Assembly: GCA_027083715.1 (NCBI GenBank)
Contig: JALWNR010000152.1
Coordinates: 1 to 6,861 of the forward strand
Direction of reading: 5' to 3'
Length of the DNA: 6,861 bases
From: Bacteroidales bacterium
GTDB taxonomy: Bacteria > Bacteroidota > Bacteroidia > Bacteroidales > NBLH01
The notes under the pieces are model-generated. The model had not been told where the DNA came from and made no database searches. It saw only the letters and a list, made by a program, of their open reading frames with translations. Position 1 is the first letter of the stretch; each line of letters starts with the position of its first letter. Shown in pieces: positions 1 to 6,230 of this stretch. The translations under genes and the position numbers were made by a program.

Positions 1-1034
1 ATATATGATAATAGCATGGCAATTACTAAAATAATAAGCAATAATCTTCTGATGCTGATAAAAGAAGCTAAATTAAATACCAAATAGATGAAAAATACAT
101 TTACCACCGAAATAATCATGGTAACTTGAATATGGCTTAAACCAAGTTCTAATAATTGATGATGTAAATGATTTTTATCGGGTTTCATCAATGAATGTCC
201 TTTAAAAATACGAATAAAAACCACTCTTATTGTATCAAAAAGAGGTATAATCAGTACTCCAAATGATACTGCCGGTGCAGGATAAATAGAAAATGTTTTC
301 GTTTTGTCAATATTTAATTCATTAAAATATATTACTAAAACAGACAGTATCAAGCCTATTATTAAAGAACCTGTGTCGCCCATGAAAATTTTATTTTTTT
401 CGCCAAAAACATTATACAAAAAAAAAGCAAATAATGAGCCTATTAAAGCGGCTGAAATAATGGCATACTGATATTGTTCTACCGAAAAAAACCAATAACC
501 GAATGCTCCTGAAGTGATAATTCCTATTGAAGCCGATAATCCGTCTATCCCGTCAATAAAGTTAAACCCGTTGATAATGGTTACAATCGTTAATACTGTT
601 ATAAAAAGACTCCAATAAAAATTAATTTCTTCAATACCAAAAAAACCATGTAAACTGGTGATACGTATATCGCCAAGTACTACAATTACCAGTGCCGCAA
701 TAAATTGCCCTATAAACTTAGTAAATGGTGCAATAATTAGAATATCATCTTTAATCCCGATAAAAAAAATGATAATAATAGCAGCAACGATATATTGAAA
801 TGAGGGAAAGAGTTGGGGGCTTACCCAAAGGTTTACGGATATAATAAAACCGGCAAATATTGCTAAACCGCCAAGTATAGGTGTTTTTGAAACATGAGAG
901 CTACGCTCACCCGGTTCATCAAACAAGTGTTTGTTTTTTGATACTCTTACAATTGAAGGAACTGATATCCAAACAATTATAAAAGAGCTTATCAAACTGG
1001 CAACCACATGAAATATGAGCAAATTGTTCGACAT
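1..1034 (-). CDS. WecA/TagO-like polyprenyl-phosphate N-acetylhexosamine-1-phosphate transferase, C-terminus cut by window edge
   Basis: This multipass inner-membrane enzyme of the MraY/WecA superfamily (glycosyltransferase family 4 in many annotations) transfers a sugar-1-phosphate from a UDP-sugar to undecaprenyl phosphate, the first step of lipid-linked glycan synthesis. 344 codons are visible without a stop, and family members usually have about 350-380, so little is missing. Seen in order: an N-terminal membrane segment (residues 5-25), the cytoplasmic stretch DEPGERSSH (39-47) with GG at 55-56, the Asp pair D96-D97, NGFNFIDGIDGL (155-166), MGDTGS (218-223) and the HLHH motif (289-292) after PDKN. 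The HxHH motif is typical of the WecA/TagO branch and argues against MraY. The ATG at 1034 starts just before the first hydrophobic segment; no Shine-Dalgarno is visible. The sugar is probably GlcNAc, but this cannot be read from the sequence, so no symbol is assigned. Confidence 0.93.
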   Translation of the reverse strand, partial: MSNNLLIFHVVASLISSFIIVWISVPSIVRVSKNKHLFDEPGERSSHVSKTPILGGLAIFAGFIISVNLWVSPQLFPSFQYIVAAIIIIFFIGIKDDILIIAPFTKFIGQFIAALVIVVLGDIRITSLHGFFGIEEINFYWSLFITVLTIVTIINGFNFIDGIDGLSASIGIITSGAFGYWFFSVEQYQYAIISAALIGSLFAFFLYNVFGEKNKIFMGDTGSLIIGLILSVLVIYFNELNIDKTKTFSIYPAPAVSFGVLIIPLFDTIRVVFIRIFKGHSLMKPDKNHLHHQLLELGLSHIQVTMIISVVNVFFIYLVFNLASFISIRRLLLIILVIAMLLSY

Positions 1035-1057
1035 AATTTACTTTCGCTAGGACATTG

Positions 1058-1065
1058 CAAAATTA
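1058..1065 (-). promoter_or_regulatory. candidate Bacteroidota -7 promoter box for the WecA-like gene
   Basis: On the minus strand this reads TAATTTTG, an exact match to the Bacteroidota -7 consensus TAnnTTTG. It lies 23 bp before the ATG of the WecA-like gene, which would give a leader of roughly 15-20 nt. No clear -33 TTTG/TTG element is present at the usual distance, so the call rests on the -7 match and the position alone. Confidence 0.4.
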
Positions 1066-1104
1066 CAGAAAATACTTAATTTTTAATATATTGTTTTATC
1101 TTTA

Positions 1105-1112
1105 TACCTTTG
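1105..1112 (+). promoter_or_regulatory. weak candidate -7 promoter box for the plus-strand dehydrogenase gene
   Basis: TACCTTTG matches the TAnnTTTG consensus on the plus strand, but it lies about 165 bp upstream of the start at 1277, implying a long untranslated leader, and no good -33 element precedes it. AT-rich DNA produces such matches by chance, so this is only a candidate. Confidence 0.2.
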
Positions 1113-1164
1113 ACTATGGTTTGTTGTAATTAAGTTGCATTAAATTTTATTTGTTTTTATAAAT

Positions 1165-1197
1165 TTAAAATACTGATAATCAATTAAAATATTGATA
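1165..1197 (+). repeat. pair of near-identical 14-bp direct repeats with 19-bp period
   Basis: TTAAAATACTGATA (1165-1178) is repeated as TTAAAATATTGATA (1184-1197), 13 of 14 bases identical and 19 bp apart start to start. A perfect 8-bp palindrome, CCAATTGG (1204-1211), follows closely. The pair sits between two divergent genes, 80-110 bp before the dehydrogenase start. Tandem sites of this spacing could bind a regulator, but the sequence is AT-rich and simple, so chance or slippage duplication is equally possible. Confidence 0.4.
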
Positions 1198-1276
1198 GAA
1201 AAACCAATTGGAATTTCAGCAAAAGTAACACTATCTTTTAAAACATCAGCAGTAGTATAAATATAATTTGTAAAAT

Positions 1277-2290
1277 ATGATATTAGTTAGCGGCGGAACA
1301 GGAATGCTTGGTGCTTATTTACTCTCAAAATTAGTGATGAATAATGAAAAAATAAGAGCTATAAAGCGTCCTGAAAGTAGTTTAGAGCAAGTAAAAAAAA
1401 TATTTTCTTATTATCATAAAGATTTTGAAAAAGTTTTTAGTCAAATAGAATGGGTAAATGCTGATATTTTAGACTTGGAAAACATAGATGCGGCAATGAA
1501 AGATATTAATAAAGTATATCATTGTGCTGCAATGGTTTCGTTTAATCCGAAAAAAAAATATCAAATGATTGCCATAAATGTTAACGGAACTGCTAATATG
1601 GTAAATTCTGCGCTGGCTGCCGGTGTGGAAATGTTTTGTCATGTAAGTTCCATTGCTGCACTAGGCGAAAGTGAAGATGAGTTACCCATTACAGAGGAAA
1701 CTTTTCGTAAACCCAATACAAAATATTCAGGATATTCCATTAGTAAATACCGTTCTGAACTGGAAGTTTGGCGTGGAATTTCAGAAGGTTTAAATGCGGT
1801 AATTGTTAATCCTTCGGTAATACTAGGTGCATGGGATTGGAAAAACGGAAGTTCCGGTATTTTTAAAAAAATTAACGAAGGTTTAAAATTTTACACCGAA
1901 GGTGTAACCGGATATGTTGATGTTTGGGATGTGGTAAACATCATGATAAAATTAACAGAAAGTAAAATATCAGACAAACGTTTTATTGTTTCGGCTGAAA
2001 ATCTTTCGTATAAACAAATTTTAAGTATGATAGCTGATGCTTTAAATAAGCCAAAGCCCGAAATTTTAGCAAAACCGTGGATATTGAAATCTGCTGTTAT
2101 TTTGGAAACGATAAAAAGTAAATTAACAGGAAAAGAACCTATGATTACGAGAAATACTGCAAAATCTTCACAAACTGTATCCATATACAGTAATCAAAAA
2201 ATAAGGGAAACGCTTAATTATGAATTTAATAGTATAGAAAACACTGTGAAAAGTATTGCGGAAATGTTTAAAAAAGAATTTTCTTTATAA
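1277..2290 (+). CDS. NAD(P)-dependent epimerase/dehydratase-family protein (extended SDR, dihydroflavonol-reductase-like)
   Basis: A 337-residue cytoplasmic oxidoreductase of the extended short-chain dehydrogenase/reductase family. The Rossmann fold begins at residue 2, with the glycine motif GGTGMLG at 6-12. The second strand, IRAIKRP (26-32), carries basic residues, which in this family favours NADP(H) over NAD(H). NADILD (61-66), YHCAAMVSF (81-89), HVSSIAALG (122-130) with the catalytic-region serines, the active-site pair Y153/K157 (YSISK) and VNPSVILG (177-184) all follow in family order. Length is normal and the frame is intact. The overall pattern resembles dihydroflavonol-4-reductase/3-beta-hydroxysteroid-dehydrogenase-like bacterial proteins rather than nucleotide-sugar epimerases, but the substrate is not predictable. 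The ATG at 1277 places the first beta strand directly at the N-terminus, so no earlier start is needed; no Shine-Dalgarno is seen. It is followed by a probable terminator, so it is likely transcribed alone. Confidence 0.9.
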   Translation: MILVSGGTGMLGAYLLSKLVMNNEKIRAIKRPESSLEQVKKIFSYYHKDFEKVFSQIEWVNADILDLENIDAAMKDINKVYHCAAMVSFNPKKKYQMIAINVNGTANMVNSALAAGVEMFCHVSSIAALGESEDELPITEETFRKPNTKYSGYSISKYRSELEVWRGISEGLNAVIVNPSVILGAWDWKNGSSGIFKKINEGLKFYTEGVTGYVDVWDVVNIMIKLTESKISDKRFIVSAENLSYKQILSMIADALNKPKPEILAKPWILKSAVILETIKSKLTGKEPMITRNTAKSSQTVSIYSNQKIRETLNYEFNSIENTVKSIAEMFKKEFSL

Positions 2291-2389
2291 TAAAGCAAAA
2301 TATATTGCGTTATATAGTTGAATTGATTTATGGAATGAGGCTGAGTTTAGAGCGATTCTTTAAACTTGGAAAAATGAAGCAGAATGATT

Positions 2390-2434
2390 TCCCCGCCAAT
2401 GATTATCGGGATTACGGCGGGGATTTTGCTTTTT
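2390..2434 (+). terminator. GC-rich hairpin with T-run, probable intrinsic terminator (or attenuator) before the secreted-protein gene
   Basis: TCCCCGCC (2390-2397) pairs perfectly with GGCGGGGA (2416-2423) around an 18-nt loop, and a five-T run follows at 2430-2434. The outer flanks AAGCAGAAT and ATTTTGCTT could extend the stem imperfectly. The GC stem stands out sharply from the AT-rich surroundings. It lies 100 bp after the dehydrogenase stop and 27 bp before the next start codon, so it could end the upstream transcript or act as a leader attenuator of the downstream gene. The loop is longer than in a textbook terminator. Confidence 0.6.
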
Positions 2435-2461
2435 AGTGCAATCGTTCAAATATAAAATTAA

Positions 2462-3307
2462 ATGAAAGCCATTAAAAAAATACTTATTTTATTTTTGATT
2501 GTAAACATTGGTGCATTTTCTTCGTTTGCGCAATTTGAGTTGTGGACAGTAGGTACTGCGCTTACCGTTCCTCAGGGGCGTCTGGATGTAAGTGCTTTTC
2601 GTTTTGCACAATATGGTATCACCAATACTTTTGAAGTATCGGCACAACCATGGATTTTTATTATTTTTCCAAACGGACAGGTAAAAAAAACATGGTATAA
2701 AAAAGATTTTGCCGTGGCTACGGTACACAGTATTAATTATCCTTCGTGGACATTAAATATGCTGCGAAAAAGAGATAAGCCCGGTTATATTCCTGTTGAT
2801 TCAGTTGTTCCGCAAATGCTTGCATTTAAAAACGAAGTAATTGTCAGTAAATTTTTGAAGAAAAAAACTACTTGTGAGGCGGCAAATTATTTACTTTCGG
2901 TAAAATTAGGTTTTCAATTTGCTTGGCAGATAAAAAAAGGTGATATTCCTCCTATGGAAAAATCGATAATTTATCCGCGTTCATCAATTTACCAAAAAAA
3001 ACTATTATGGTATGCCGGAGTTGATATTGACGGGCATCTTAATTCTTGGATTAATTTTTCGGCAGATCTGGATTTTCTCTCTGTAAAATTTAATCTTGAA
3101 GATATAGCTGTTGAACATAAAGGAATGATAATGTTGCCATTAACAAATAGTTTGAGTATTCTTGGCGGCTACAAAATATTTTGGGGTACTTACCCTTCGG
3201 GTAACTCACAATTTGCTATTTATCCTTTATTAGATATTAGTTGGAAATATCAATTTAAACCCAAAAAAGCCAAAGAGTTGGATTTGTTTAAAAAGAAAAT
3301 GTTTTAA
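2462..3307 (+). CDS. secreted, probable outer-membrane protein of unknown function
   Basis: I do not recognise the family of this 281-residue protein. A clear Sec signal peptide is visible: MKAIKK, then a hydrophobic core (residues 7-19), with cleavage expected after SFA at 23 so that the mature protein starts with Gln24, a pattern common in Bacteroidota. The mature part is rich in aromatic residues and in alternating polar/hydrophobic stretches that look like amphipathic beta strands (for example FEVSAQPWIFIIF, LLSVKLGFQFAWQI, FAIYPLLDISWKYQF), often ending in an aromatic. No lipobox Cys, no second long hydrophobic segment and no catalytic motif are seen. A short Lys-rich tail follows the last candidate strand and ends in Phe. 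A small outer-membrane beta barrel is the best guess; a periplasmic beta-rich protein is the alternative. No Shine-Dalgarno precedes the ATG. Confidence 0.8.
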   Translation: MKAIKKILILFLIVNIGAFSSFAQFELWTVGTALTVPQGRLDVSAFRFAQYGITNTFEVSAQPWIFIIFPNGQVKKTWYKKDFAVATVHSINYPSWTLNMLRKRDKPGYIPVDSVVPQMLAFKNEVIVSKFLKKKTTCEAANYLLSVKLGFQFAWQIKKGDIPPMEKSIIYPRSSIYQKKLLWYAGVDIDGHLNSWINFSADLDFLSVKFNLEDIAVEHKGMIMLPLTNSLSILGGYKIFWGTYPSGNSQFAIYPLLDISWKYQFKPKKAKELDLFKKKMF

Positions 3308-3444
3308 CCCGCAAAATTCACCGCTTTTGTTACAGTTATATTACAATGTATTTACTATCAGTATATTAAGTGAGTTTTATCACAAAACAAACGTACTCAA
3401 ATTTATTCGCCTTCGGCTCATGAGGCTAAAGGTTGGGTGTCGCT

Positions 3445-3543
3445 TGAAATTCTCTTCACGCATCTACTTCGTTACGAATTCCTTGAAATATAAAGATATG
3501 TCGGCGGAATTCGGTGCCTCGTATCTGCATAAAGAGAATTTCA
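3445..3543. repeat. 99-bp imperfect palindrome (38-bp arms, 23-bp centre), possible dispersed intergenic repeat or MITE
   Basis: Arm 1 (3445-3482) and arm 2 (3506-3543) are reverse complements at 28 of 38 positions with no gaps. The outer 12 bp (TGAAATTCTCTT against AAGAGAATTTCA) and the inner 8 bp (CGAATTCC against GGAATTCG) are perfect. Differences cluster in the middle of the arms. If transcribed from the minus strand, two outer mismatches become G-U wobbles, giving an 18-bp outer stem. The octamer CTTGAAAT also occurs twice as a direct repeat (3443-3450 and 3482-3489). The base composition is less AT-rich than the flanks. This fits a non-autonomous repeat or a structured RNA; copies elsewhere in the genome cannot be tested here. 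Confidence 0.6.
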
Positions 3544-3556
3544 TGAATTATTGCGG

Positions 3557-3588
3557 TTAACAGTATTTAAACATGTTTATTCTGTCAA
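3557..3588. repeat. nested inverted repeat between convergent genes
   Basis: A perfect 12-bp palindrome, TAAACATGTTTA (3568-3579), is flanked by a second inverted pair, TTAACAG (3557-3563) and CTGTCAA (3582-3588), matching at 6 of 7 positions; the outer arms are separated from the core by 4 and 2 bases. It lies 75 bp beyond the ispD stop. It may fold as a weak bidirectional terminator or serve as a protein-binding site; AT-rich chance palindromy is also possible. Confidence 0.35.
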
Positions 3589-3662
3589 ATAATTCCTGTA
3601 TATTTGGGTAACTGATGAAATTAGGAAATAAAACAGTTTAATGAATAAGCCTATAGTTTACT

Positions 3663-4331
3663 TTACAGATTGTTCATCAGAGTTTCGGCAATTATTAAAT
3701 CAATTTTATTGGTGATTTTTATATTTTCTCTGTTCCCTTCAACTAAATTAATTTTTTCTCCATTCGTTTCCAATACTGATGCATCGTCAGTGAAAATTTC
3801 ACGATAATCTTGCTCATAGGCTTGTTTTAATTTATCAATACGGAACACTTGCGGAGTTTGTATTAATTGCAGCAAGGAACGGTCGATAATGTGATTGGTA
3901 TTTTCTGTTATTTGTCGTACTGAATCATGCGGTGGAATGCCCGGTATTGCATTTCCTGTTTGCTTTGCTTTTGAAAAACAGCGTTTAATGGTTTCCTTGC
4001 TTACCAAAGGACGAACACCATCATGTATTGCTACTAAATCTGATGATAGATTAAGGGTATCTAAAGCATTTTTTACCGAATGAAAACGTGTATTTCCGCC
4101 CCAAACAATTTTATGTTTTATGTTAAACTCGTGTTTTTCACATAAATTTTTCCAATAATCCGTATGGTGTTTGGGTAAAACCAAAATAATTTGCAGTGAA
4201 GGGTCATAATTAAAAAATACTTCAATAGTACGCATAAGCACCGGTTTGCCCAGTAATTCTACAAATTGTTTAGGAATGTTACTTTTAAAACGATTTCCCG
4301 AACCACCGGCAACTATTATTACTGTATCCAT
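3663..4331 (-). CDS. ispD: 2-C-methyl-D-erythritol 4-phosphate cytidylyltransferase
   Basis: This cytoplasmic enzyme joins CTP and 2-C-methyl-D-erythritol 4-phosphate to give CDP-methylerythritol, the third step of the non-mevalonate (MEP) isoprenoid pathway. The 222 residues match the normal family length. Visible signatures are the nucleotide-binding loop AGGSGNRF (8-15) followed by PKQF (20-23), GGNTRFHSVKNAL (78-90), IHDGVRP (102-108), the substrate-site arginine R151 before the QTPQVF segment (158-163), TDDASV (181-186) and GNRENIKIT (199-207) with the conserved Lys205. R151 and K205 correspond to the substrate-contacting Arg157 and Lys213 of the E. coli enzyme. The start sits 6 bp after the stop of the chemoreceptor gene, so the two are probably cotranscribed and may be translationally coupled; no Shine-Dalgarno is visible. 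No fused IspF domain is present. Confidence 0.96.
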   Translation of the reverse strand: MDTVIIVAGGSGNRFKSNIPKQFVELLGKPVLMRTIEVFFNYDPSLQIILVLPKHHTDYWKNLCEKHEFNIKHKIVWGGNTRFHSVKNALDTLNLSSDLVAIHDGVRPLVSKETIKRCFSKAKQTGNAIPGIPPHDSVRQITENTNHIIDRSLLQLIQTPQVFRIDKLKQAYEQDYREIFTDDASVLETNGEKINLVEGNRENIKITNKIDLIIAETLMNNL

Positions 4332-4337
4332 GCAAAG

Positions 4338-6230
4338 TTATAATTTAAAATAATTAATAACTTGTTTTAAATTTCGGGCTTCATTGATTAGATTTTTTGC
4401 TTTATCGTCCAACTCATCTGATAGTGATGAGTTTTTGCGTGCAATATTATTTAATTCTTGAACTGCATTTTGTACTTGGCTTGCACCAGTGTTTTGTTCA
4501 ATGCTTGCGCGGGTAATTTCGAACACAAGTTTTGTTGTTTTTTCAATATCTGGAATCAATTTTTTTAATTCTTTTTCAGCATAATCTGAAAGAGAAACTC
4601 CATTTGCCGATAGCTGATTAATCTCTTTTGTGGCAATTTGTGCTTTTTCTGCCAGTTTTTTTACTTCATTGGCAACAACTGCAAAACCTTTTCCGTGAAT
4701 TCCTGCTCGCGCGGCTTCAACCGCAGCATTAAGTGCAAGTATATTAGTTTGTTTGGAAATTTCGCCAATAATGGTAACTTTTTCAGCTATTTCATTAATC
4801 GATTCGGCTGTTTTGTTTGCCGAAATACTTCCGCTTTTTATACCTTCAAGGGCTTTTGCTGATATTTTTTCAGTTTGTTTTGCACTTTCTGCATTATTTT
4901 GGATATTTGCTGAAATTTCTTCAATCAATGCCATAACCTCTTTTACCGAAGCTGCTTGACTTGATGAACCATGAGATAAATCGTTTGAGAAATTGCTTAT
5001 TTGACTGCTGGATTGATTAATATTTTCTGCACTTTTTGAAATTTGAGCAACAATACTTTTTATTCTTTTAGCCATCCGGTTTAACGATGAAGCCAGGCGA
5101 CCTATCTCATTTTTACCGCCTAAATTTAATTTACCACTTAAATCTCCTGTACTTAGTTGCTCCGAAAAATGTATGGTGGCAAGTAATCGTTTGGTTATTC
5201 TATTAAGCACAAAATATAAAAATAAACTTAAAACACTAATGGCAAAAATACCGATAATAAGTGTAAGTGCAAACAGTTGGTTTGACCTTGCCGTAACTAT
5301 ATCAATAGGTGTTTCGGTAACTAATGTCCAAATTTCATGATCCTTTCCTATCATAATTGGAGCCATCGAAACATATAAATTTTCTTTATTATTTTTGATA
5401 TGAAAAGCGTATGAATTATTTTTATTTACTATAGTAAATGCGTTCCGATAACTGTTTTTAAATTCTTTTTTTACCTCATAAATATTTTTATCATAAAATT
5501 TGTTATTACTGTGGGCAACAATTATTTTCGCAGGAGAAACCAAGTATGCAACGGAAACATCATAGGGCTTAATCTTTTTTACTAATTCTCTTATATGTTT
5601 CATTGATAAATCTACACCAACCATTCCCAAAAAACGTCCTTTTTGCATAATCGGAACACTGGGACTAATCATTAAAATACCTTCTAAGCCCTTAGTAAAT
5701 TCGTCATAATAGGGTTCGCCCATAATTTCCATACCCGAGTTTTTTATGTCATAGTAAGCACCGCTTAAGTCTTGGTTTGTGGTGTCTCGCACATCATAGG
5801 AATAGATTAATCGCTCTTTGTCTTTATAACAAAAGCGTCCAACACGACCATTTTTTTTCTTATAACTTGAGTCAATGGCCGAAATTTCCCAATTAAGCCA
5901 AACGGAAATAAAATCAGGATTATTTTTTAAGGTGTTTTTTAAGATTTTTTTACTTGAAGGATTAATGTTTTCTACTTCTTTATCAATATTTTCTGTAAAT
6001 ACATTGGCTAATGTCCTTGTAATAGCCAATACTTCGTTAAATTTATTTTTTAAGATGAGGGATTTTTCTCTTGTGTAGCTATCCACAATAGCTTTAGAGT
6101 CGTTAATTGTGTTTTTCTTTACATTTATGCTTAAATAAAGCATTGAACTGGAAAATACGAGTACTGTAAACACTAAAATAAAAGTCAAAATTATACTTTT
6201 AAGACTAAAGTTTTCTAAATATCGGTACAT
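4338..6230 (-). CDS. methyl-accepting chemotaxis protein with periplasmic dCache-type sensor
   Basis: A 630-residue transmembrane chemoreceptor that would signal to CheA/CheW. Order: short cytoplasmic N-terminus, TM1 (about 12-34), periplasmic sensor (about 35-317), TM2 (about 319-342), HAMP (about 343-394), then a coiled-coil signalling domain. The sensor resembles a dCache_1 domain: the first module contains GEPYYDEFTKG (171-181) and VPI (192-194) and closes with GMVGVDLSM (202-210); a second module follows to about 312. The conserved hairpin tip EISKQTNILALNAAVEAARAG (490-510) continues into GKGFAVVANEVKKLAEKA (513-530). Methylation-type helices flank it (about 423-445 and 573-600). Oddly, Ile511 replaces the Glu that usually follows ARAG, and the C-terminus ends VINYFKL without a CheR-tethering NWETF-like pentapeptide. 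The ligand is not predictable. ispD follows after 6 bp. No che genes lie in the window. No Shine-Dalgarno is seen at the ATG. Confidence 0.95.
   Translation of the reverse strand: MYRYLENFSLKSIILTFILVFTVLVFSSSMLYLSINVKKNTINDSKAIVDSYTREKSLILKNKFNEVLAITRTLANVFTENIDKEVENINPSSKKILKNTLKNNPDFISVWLNWEISAIDSSYKKKNGRVGRFCYKDKERLIYSYDVRDTTNQDLSGAYYDIKNSGMEIMGEPYYDEFTKGLEGILMISPSVPIMQKGRFLGMVGVDLSMKHIRELVKKIKPYDVSVAYLVSPAKIIVAHSNNKFYDKNIYEVKKEFKNSYRNAFTIVNKNNSYAFHIKNNKENLYVSMAPIMIGKDHEIWTLVTETPIDIVTARSNQLFALTLIIGIFAISVLSLFLYFVLNRITKRLLATIHFSEQLSTGDLSGKLNLGGKNEIGRLASSLNRMAKRIKSIVAQISKSAENINQSSSQISNFSNDLSHGSSSQAASVKEVMALIEEISANIQNNAESAKQTEKISAKALEGIKSGSISANKTAESINEIAEKVTIIGEISKQTNILALNAAVEAARAGIHGKGFAVVANEVKKLAEKAQIATKEINQLSANGVSLSDYAEKELKKLIPDIEKTTKLVFEITRASIEQNTGASQVQNAVQELNNIARKNSSLSDELDDKAKNLINEARNLKQVINYFKL

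Larger units (their letters stand above)
3308..3662. other. 355-bp spacer between convergent genes, no credible gene
   Basis: The secreted-protein gene and ispD converge here. The spacer holds two inverted-repeat structures (listed separately) and a short hairpin, GCC-TTC-GGC, at 3409-3417 next to the palindrome CTCATGAG (3418-3424 region). Neither convergent gene has a textbook GC-rich terminator with a T-run close to its stop codon. A 77-codon open frame at 3327-3560 passes straight through the palindrome and shows no protein-like features. Confidence 0.7.

Noticed and set aside
1891..2184. 97-codon minus-strand frame inside the dehydrogenase gene
   Set aside because: It lies wholly antisense to a well-supported enzyme gene and has no independent motif.
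2295..2308. Small hairpin GCAA-6-TTGC after the dehydrogenase stop
   Set aside because: Four base pairs only, with no T-run; the stronger hairpin at 2390-2434 is the better terminator candidate.
3327..3560. 77-codon plus-strand open frame
   Set aside because: It runs through both arms of the 99-bp palindrome, has no recognisable domain or signal peptide, and starts 20 bp after the preceding stop without initiation signals; most likely a chance frame within a repeat.
4333..4340. Exact -7 promoter consensus TAACTTTG on the minus strand immediately before ispD
   Set aside because: Transcription from it would begin at or inside the ispD start codon, and no -33 element precedes it; the match is formed by the receptor stop codon plus the 6-bp spacer.
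4638..4959. Plus-strand frames antisense to the chemoreceptor signalling domain
   Set aside because: They are reverse-strand shadows of the conserved, low-complexity coiled-coil coding sequence.
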